DNA of 64,000 nt from Reticulitermes speratus. Taxonomy: Eukaryota; Arthropoda; Insecta; Blattodea; Rhinotermitidae. The position numbers and the translations under genes are program-made. The DNA lies in the NCBI GenBank assembly GCA_021186555.1, contig JAJKFL010000039.1, forward strand, positions 38,090,733 through 38,154,732, given 5' to 3'. Below the pieces are notes generated by a model. The model was not told the origin of the DNA. It saw only the letters and a program-made list of their open reading frames with translations, and made no database searches. Shown one piece after another: positions 58,386 to 64,000 of this stretch (position 1 is its first letter; the number at the start of each line of letters is the position of its first letter).

Positions 58386-58538
58386 AGTTCCATGGAGCAG
58401 AGTCATTCTTGAGAAGCTAGCAGGTCGTCAGCTAGTCAAGAATTTCCACGCGTTTTATCGAACCCGAAGGTTCATTACCGCACTCACAAGAGCCCGCCAC
58501 CTGTTCCTATCCTGAGCCAAAGAATCAGTCCATGTCCG
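58386..58538 (-). mobile_element. Non-LTR retrotransposon 3' end (minus)
   Basis: Fourth copy of the same family, inverted relative to the others: ATGGACTGATTC, CTCAGGATAGGAACAGGTGG, CGGGCTCTTGTGAGTGCGG and CTTCTCAAGAATGACTCTG on the minus strand. Heavily 5' truncated. Confidence 0.8.
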
Positions 58539-58564
58539 AGTATTTGTATAGTGGTTCGTAACAT

Positions 58565-58757
58565 GGTAATTTTTTACTGTGAGGAGTTGTTAGCACCTCT
58601 TCCAACCCCCAAGCTAGAGGGCCACCCCTTGTCGGCTGTTCGCAACTGCTTATTTAATATATTCACAGCTACCCTCCATATCCGGAGGCCGTTCCTCCAT
58701 CCGCAACCCGAGGACGCGCCATGCCGTGGTGACAGGGACCCATGTATCATGGGAATG
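58565..58757 (+). pseudogene. Repeat-associated coding relic (PTPKLEGHPLSAVRNCLFNI type)
   Basis: Reads LAPLPTPKLEGHPLSAVRNC then LFNIFTATLHI, and after an apparent frame slip PFLHPQPEDAPCRGDRDP. I recall this peptide as extremely frequent in insect gene predictions, always repeat-associated; function unknown. It lies 27 bp after the retrotransposon tail. Probably a fragment of a mobile or host-derived dispersed repeat, not a gene. Confidence 0.55.
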
Positions 58758-60985
58758 TTATGATTCCATAATTTAAAGTATCCTCTTCTGAATAGTTCTC
58801 CTCACAAAATTCTCTATGCGTTTCGTGTTTAAAGTCGAGAAACACTTTCAGGTTAAAATAAAAATCGTTTCATTTGGGCGCATGTCAACGATGTTAAGGT
58901 ACACGTAATTTACTTCTTAACCTCATTTAGTAGACCTGCGAGACCTTTTCCTCAACAGCCTGTTTTCACGAAGTAAAATATTGTTAGAGTTTCTAATTAA
59001 CACCGATATTTCTATACAACCTGGCGATTGTTAATGACTAAAATTAATTTACTAAACTCACTTATAACGATTTCATACTACTTCGCAATTAAAGCCTGTA
59101 AAAATTACTCGTTAATACACAAAATTAATGTGAGAATCATCTGGTAGCAATACACGCATTTTAAGTTTCGAGTTCAGTATTCATTTTTAAACAGTCAGTG
59201 ACAAATTTCGACAGACACCGGCTTTTCTCTAAATCCTTTGCTATTGGAGAGTGTCACGTTAACATTTCGGAAGAACGCACGCGCAGTCGGCAGCTAACCT
59301 CTGGTTTAATTGCAGTTTTTTTTTTATTTTCGGGAGTGTTTGGACATCGAATATAAAAATTCTTACGTTTGCGAGAGTGTTTGTGCAGTGAATAAAAATT
59401 ATTATACCACTAATTTTTAATGTATATTATGTTCTTCGTGGTCTTGAATAGTGTTTTTCCAGTGATTAGTTTCTGTCGAGTGGACCCGTAGAAACTTGGT
59501 GTTCGTTTTGATCGTTCAATGTCTAATTATGTGTGACGTGAATACGAAAGCGTCTGCAACGACCTCGTAAGTGCCAGTGCTTGTGATAGTGGCAGTGATA
59601 GTGCTACAATGGGAAGTGCTGTGATTGTGTCAACGGTTGCAAAAATCCAAGGACTGCAGCAGTAGTCATCCGAAGCTGAACTTCGAACCCAGGATTTAGT
59701 GAAAAGGAGCAACGCGCAAATCGTAACGTTACCGATGCTGACACATTCATATTTTAGGTACGCTTGTGTGAATGTGGTGTGAATGCGTTGTATAATTTCA
59801 GCCCGCAATTCAGCATTTGGAGCAGCCATCGAGGGACAAACCAAAGGTAGGTCCTGGATATCGAGGGACAGCAACGTGGTGGACATCGATGGACAAGAAT
59901 GGAAGGTTGGTCGTGTGAGTTGTTACGAATGAAAGAGTGAAAACGCATTAGTAGCCCTTACATTTCAGGTGCCTCTAAAGTCACTGAATTATCATCGTCG
60001 GCGTCATGTTTTGAAATACACAAAATATAACTAATGTAATCGTTAGCAGTCGAACAAGTGACCGTATTAGAACGCGAATGAACTGATTGGCGTTGGACGT
60101 TTCTGTGAATAGTCGCCAGGCTGCGTTACTCTTCGGCAGGTTTCCTATTACAGTGATGCATTTCTTTCCACAACCCTGAAAGCAAAGAGTAGGAATGTAG
60201 TTCACAGGACCGCGCTTGCGTTAGCGTCTGATTTCCGAAATGAATGTAGCGTCCTTCGAACACGATATATTTGATTTGCGGTTTCAATACAAGAAGAAGC
60301 CGTCCATGGTTCTTTTGATGATGCTGCTGTCATGTGTACTGAAAAAAGAGCGACGGTTCAAGGCGATAAATACACGTTGCACTTTAAGCCCAAGAATATG
60401 TCGATTTTTTATTTTTCTGACGAGTAACGGCAATTTTTTGTGTGAAAATGATAATTTTCGCTTTTTTTATACCGTGTGTTTGTTTTCATTCGCAACAGTC
60501 GACGATATGCCTTTGTATTTAAATGGCCATTGCTTGATCCTTTTCTGAAAAGGATTGTATATGTAATGAACCAAAAATATAAAGCACTCATTCACGTGTA
60601 CATTTTCCATGCATATTAGTGCGTGGCATACTGAATCAAGAACTGTACATTACAAGTCCTCGTTGTATAAGAAGATTAACAGAAATGAAGTACAAGGACA
60701 CTGATAGCACAGGTAAGGCTTCAGCATTTCCAATTTCCTTATTTACGGACTGTACTTATTACTGTTTTTACTTGTTCGCGGACTGTACGTGTTACTGTTT
60801 TTACTAATTGTGTCCTTTTGTGTTTTTTTTTTGTTTTTTTTTGTCTCTTTTCAGGTCCCGCTCATATCCTGTGCCTCACCGTGGCGAGCGGGTGAAACAA
60901 GGAACGGTGCATCCCCGAAATTTTTCCGTTATTACTTACAAACCTTTTTGTCATTTTATATATTGCGTCACGTTTACATTGGTAT
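58758..60985. other. Intergenic DNA, possible 5' exon region
   Basis: No coding exon can be supported. The part 59,270-59,950 has the CpG-containing, GTG-rich texture of insect 5' untranslated exons (for example around GTGCCAGTGCTTGTGATAGTG at 59,571), but no confident donor or start codon decides it. Confidence 0.3.
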
Positions 60986-60992
60986 TATTGCA

Positions 60993-61262
60993 GGGGGCAC
61001 CTAAGGGAAGGAGACCACTTGGAAGACCCAGGCGTAGATGGGAGGATAATATTAAAATGGATCTTCAAGAAGTGGGATGGGGGGGGGGGCATGAACTGGA
61101 TTGATATGGCTCAGGATAGGGGCAGGTGGCAGGCTCTTGTGAGTGCGGTGATGAACCTTCGGGTTCCATAAAACGCTGGAAATTTCTTGACTAGCTGACG
61201 ACCTGTTAGCTTCTCAAGAAGGACTGTGCTGCATGGAGTTAGTTAGTTTGTTAGTTAGTTAG
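60993..61262 (+). mobile_element. 5'-truncated non-LTR retrotransposon 3' end
   Basis: Reads GAPKGRRPLGRPRRRWEDNI then [11 protein letters not shown], a 10-G run that shifts the frame, then [20 protein letters not shown], and the family 3' UTR (CTTCTCAAGAAGGACTGTG) with a (GTTA)n tail. The Trp in RRRWED, lost in the 52,476 copy, is kept here. Confidence 0.85.
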
Positions 61263-61494
61263 ATACACTTGACTTGCCTAGCATGCAACATCTGTGTATC
61301 CATAAGTTTACGTAATAATTTGCGCTGTAGGTACGTGTTCAGGTAAACTTAACCTTTAACATTTAACACCGTCAATCTGACTTTCACACGAAAGCCTACA
61401 TGAAAATTCATATTTTCCCGACAAATAGAAAAAAATACGACGGAATTTTCAGCTCCTTGGGAAGTAATATTATAATCTTTTATGTTAGTCTCAC

Positions 61495-61995
61495 CGTGCA
61501 TTTTACGATTCAATGTTTAAAAACCAACAGAATACACTTCACTGTCATTTTAATATGTGTTCATTAACCCCCTACAAATGTTTCGGTTTTTACGTAAAAC
61601 CATCCTCAGGGGGGAAAAAACTACGTTGTAGCACATCCAATGTTGATACAAGTTATTACAATCACTGTAAACTCAGAGTTTAAAACATATAAAATATTGC
61701 TTAAAATCCTTGAAATTCGTTGAATTTTGTGTCATAATAACAAATTGTTGTAAAATAGGTCACTGAGTTGTTGCACAGCTCTGATTGTTTTGGTTCTTGG
61801 TTTTGTATAACCTGCGTTGTTCTGTCGTGTTTGTTCCGTGTTGCGTTGTGTACTTTTGTTGTACTTGTGTAGTTTTGATCCCCCCTGAGGATGGTTTTAC
61901 GTAAAAACCGAAACATATGTAGGGGTTAATCAACACATATTAAAGTGAAAGTTAATTGCATTCTGTTGGTTTTTAAACATTTAATATTATCATGT
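61495..61995. mobile_element. Inverted-repeat element with two divergent hammerhead-like motifs
   Basis: Arms of about 115 bp (61,495-61,614 and 61,880-61,995) are inverted copies separated by about 265 bp of unrelated sequence. The left arm has a minus-strand core: CTGAGGA (61,609-61,603), a stem II of GGTTTT/AAAACC around ACGT, GAAAC (61,584-61,580), ACATTTGT, then AGGGGG. The right arm has the same on the plus strand: CTGAGGA (61,885-61,891), GAAAC (61,910-61,914), the perfect palindrome ACATATGT, then AGGGG. In both, CCCC before the core can pair with GGGG after it as stem I. Core, stem I and stem II are all intact in the right arm. No reading frame in the spacer resembles a transposase or reverse transcriptase. 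Confidence 0.7.
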
Positions 61996-62232
61996 TTTGT
62001 CTACAGTTTCCATCCATCTTGTTCTTCTTTTCGAAGTACCACCTGCCACACAAATTTGGCTGCTTCGGGTAACATAAATGGGGCTCTTTATATTCATGTC
62101 ATTAGTTAAACTTCGTGAAAGGATTTTGATTGAATTTTAGATTTACGATATCGATTTTACTAAAAAGTGCAATAACTTCAAATAATTTGTTCAGACATAT
62201 CACACATTTCGTGTAAAAGGTAAAGCAATCCC

Positions 62233-62505
62233 ATTACAGGCCCTTAGGGCTCCAGGCTCCCAGGTTTTTAGACAATCGGCACGTGAAGGTGGTAAGGTTG
62301 TCAGCCCTACGCACCGGCCGCCTTTACCCCTCAGGAAAGATTCCTGGTACTCATTTCTGTTAGAGGCTGAGTCGACCCCAGGGCCATAGTGCGACTGAAA
62401 CGATTATGTCAGTGAAAAATTCCAGTGACACCATCGGGAATCGAACCCGCGACGTTCCGGTTTGTAGCGCAGTGCCTCAACCAACTGCGCCACCGCGTGC
62501 CCACA
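62233..62505 (-). mobile_element. tRNA-derived SINE, well-preserved head
   Basis: On the minus strand the head starts near 62,505 with CGCGGTGGCGCAGTTGGTTG (A-box-like TGGCGCAGTTGG, 62,492-62,481) and has a B-box-like GGTTCGATTCC (62,447-62,437), 33 bases apart, as in tRNA genes. The body runs to about 62,233 (AGGAATCTTTCCTGAGGGG, CCTAAGGGCCTG). The acceptor stem does not close as in a tRNA, so it is a SINE, not a tRNA gene. Confidence 0.7.
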
Positions 62506-64000
62506 CACATTTCGTTTAGACCGCATTAAATCCTTAGTTGTACCTTGTTAGATGGGAGTGCAATACCAACACAGTACGCATTTACTCGTACTTCTTTGTA
62601 CATATGTAAGATAGAAGCTCGGGAATTAAATGGAATATTAAATTTATGTGTGCTTTTCCGTATGTCATAGTTTCTACGATTCTTTGATAAAACAGACCTA
62701 AGATTGTATATTAAAGAGCAAAATAATCAAGAATAATGCTCTTGTATTCGTATTCCCAACTTCGTTAATCATCGTTAAATTGAATGCTGAGCCTATATTT
62801 TTCTAGTCTTGTCCGCTGTCAGTCCGCCATTTTAAGACATTGCCCGAAACAAGGATGAGCTGAAAATTGTCACACACAAGACCCAATGAATATTTCAACC
62901 CTTCTCCCTGCGAAAAATCTGAAGTTTTGTAAAGTGGCATTTAGAATGCCTGAGCAATCTCTGTTTTCACATTTGCTGAAAGTGAAGTCTGAGAGAAAAG
63001 TGGAAAGGAATATAAAGTCTTCACCGCCATGCTGTAGAATGTCTGTAGGCTGAAATGGCTGCATAACCACAAGGTGCTTAATTGAAAGTGGCACAAAATT
63101 TAAAAAACCAGGGATCACAAATAAAAATGATATCACAACAAAAATACTGTAACTATGTTAGCTAATTGTGGGGTTTCTAAGCCGAATCCGAAACAGACTA
63201 ATAAATTCGTGAAATTGGGGCCCGTTTTGTGTCAATTGCTTTCTGCCACACGTGAATGGAGATAAAACTAAAAACGTTTCCACAAATACGCCTACAGAGA
63301 AGGAACTTAGACTTTTGACCCCAGAATAGTCAAAATTCCCAAAAATAGCATTCTGTTTAAAAAATGTTCTTCAAGTATATATAAATTTTTTTTTCAGAAC
63401 TACGAGTTTCGGCATTGCACCGTTCCTTGGCCAAACAGGATGCCTTTATTGCAAATGTTAATCTGAAAATCCTTCCTGTTAAAGAATATCCTCTGTCTTG
63501 CATTTTACTGAGAAACCTACAAATTTGTGTTTAAAATCTGCCCATTATATAACCTGCCACCTCATTGCTTTCCCCATCAGAAATATTGCACCTGTTTTGA
63601 ATTTGAGATTTGTGGCAAACATTAAGGCAAGAAGGGAAATTAAGTTAAAAATTGTGTATCTCCATAAGATTCAGTTTTTGTATTCCTATTTACATTTTGA
63701 TCTTCCAATTAGACAATGCCCAATAGTTTGCTCTACCAAAATTCTTTAACTTAAAACAACCACCTATGTCTAAAGCTTGCTTAGCGTGTATCTAATTCAC
63801 TCTTTTCCCTGAAGGTAGTGTTTCAGCTTCATCTTCTCAATGCCAATTTTAACAATGTAGTTACATTTTCCAGTCTACTCCAAGCTGTATATTTATGGAA
63901 CTAGGTACACGTACACTTGAGGGCTACGTGTATCTGATTTCTTAACACAGTGACTTATTGTACACATATTTTGGTATCTTCTTAAGTTAATTTTTAATTA
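62506..64000. other. Intergenic DNA, nothing recognised
   Basis: No coding exon, satellite or known repeat identified up to the end of the window. Confidence 0.35.

Noticed and set aside
62437..62505. tRNA gene
   Set aside because: A and B boxes are good, but the acceptor stem does not pair and the sequence continues into a SINE body.

Overview
This is an animal genome window, most likely from a polyneopteran insect such as a cockroach or termite (Blattodea). The evidence is split genes with GT-AG introns, a long C2H2 zinc-finger gene family, AATAAA polyadenylation signals, tRNA-derived SINEs, non-LTR retrotransposon tails, hAT and mariner relics and several satellites. The host group is inferred from how the zinc fingers ([17 protein letters not shown] style) and the retrotransposon tail ([14 protein letters not shown] style) look to me; I ran no search. 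There are no bacterial-type operons.

Layout. Bases 1 to about 32,495 hold three head-to-tail copies (A partial, B complete, C truncated and more diverged at its right end) of a roughly 12.93 kb unit. Each unit carries a two-exon zinc-finger gene. Exon 1 is a tandem array of a 29-residue acidic repeat containing CTETC; exon 2 is an 84-bp-periodic array of C2H2 fingers. Copy B is open through both exons (predicted 991 aa after splicing a 530-bp phase-0 intron). A and C carry frameshifts. The rest of each unit is non-coding: a 64-bp minisatellite, two tRNA-SINE relics, a hammerhead-ribozyme-like motif (A and B only) and a GC-richer block that may be the promoter of the next copy.

Bases 32,500-43,000 look like ordinary gene territory, poorly resolved. 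There is a promoter-like block with a perfect CRE and a possible first exon near 33.2-33.4 kb, one recognisable exon of the intraflagellar transport gene IFT56/TTC26 (35.04-35.18 kb, with a 2-bp frameshift), a 21-bp-arm hairpin inside the same interval, a 142-bp satellite array (39.4-42.2 kb) carrying a nested insertion, and a clear terminal coding exon with a poly(A) signal (42.65-42.84 kb) of a gene I cannot name.

Bases 43,000-64,000 are dominated by mobile and repeated DNA: a fold-back element with two divergent hammerhead-like motifs, further hammerhead-like motifs, a decayed hAT transposase (46.0-48.6 kb, minus), a 62-bp array, a mariner transposase fragment, four copies of one non-LTR retrotransposon 3' end, a 71-bp satellite (55.7-58.2 kb), a second large inverted repeat with hammerhead-like arms (61.5-62.0 kb) and a well-preserved tRNA-SINE head.

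The points most worth follow-up are: (1) the acidic CTETC-repeat zinc-finger genes amplified at unit, repeat and finger level; (2) a shared in-frame TGA that replaces a zinc-ligand cysteine in all copies; (3) at least nine Penelope-type hammerhead-ribozyme-like motifs, four of them arranged as divergent pairs in two inverted repeats; (4) the 21-bp-arm hairpin at 35.64 kb. Many single- or two-base indels sit only in repeated sequence, so assembly polishing error must be excluded before calling A, C or the IFT56 exon broken.
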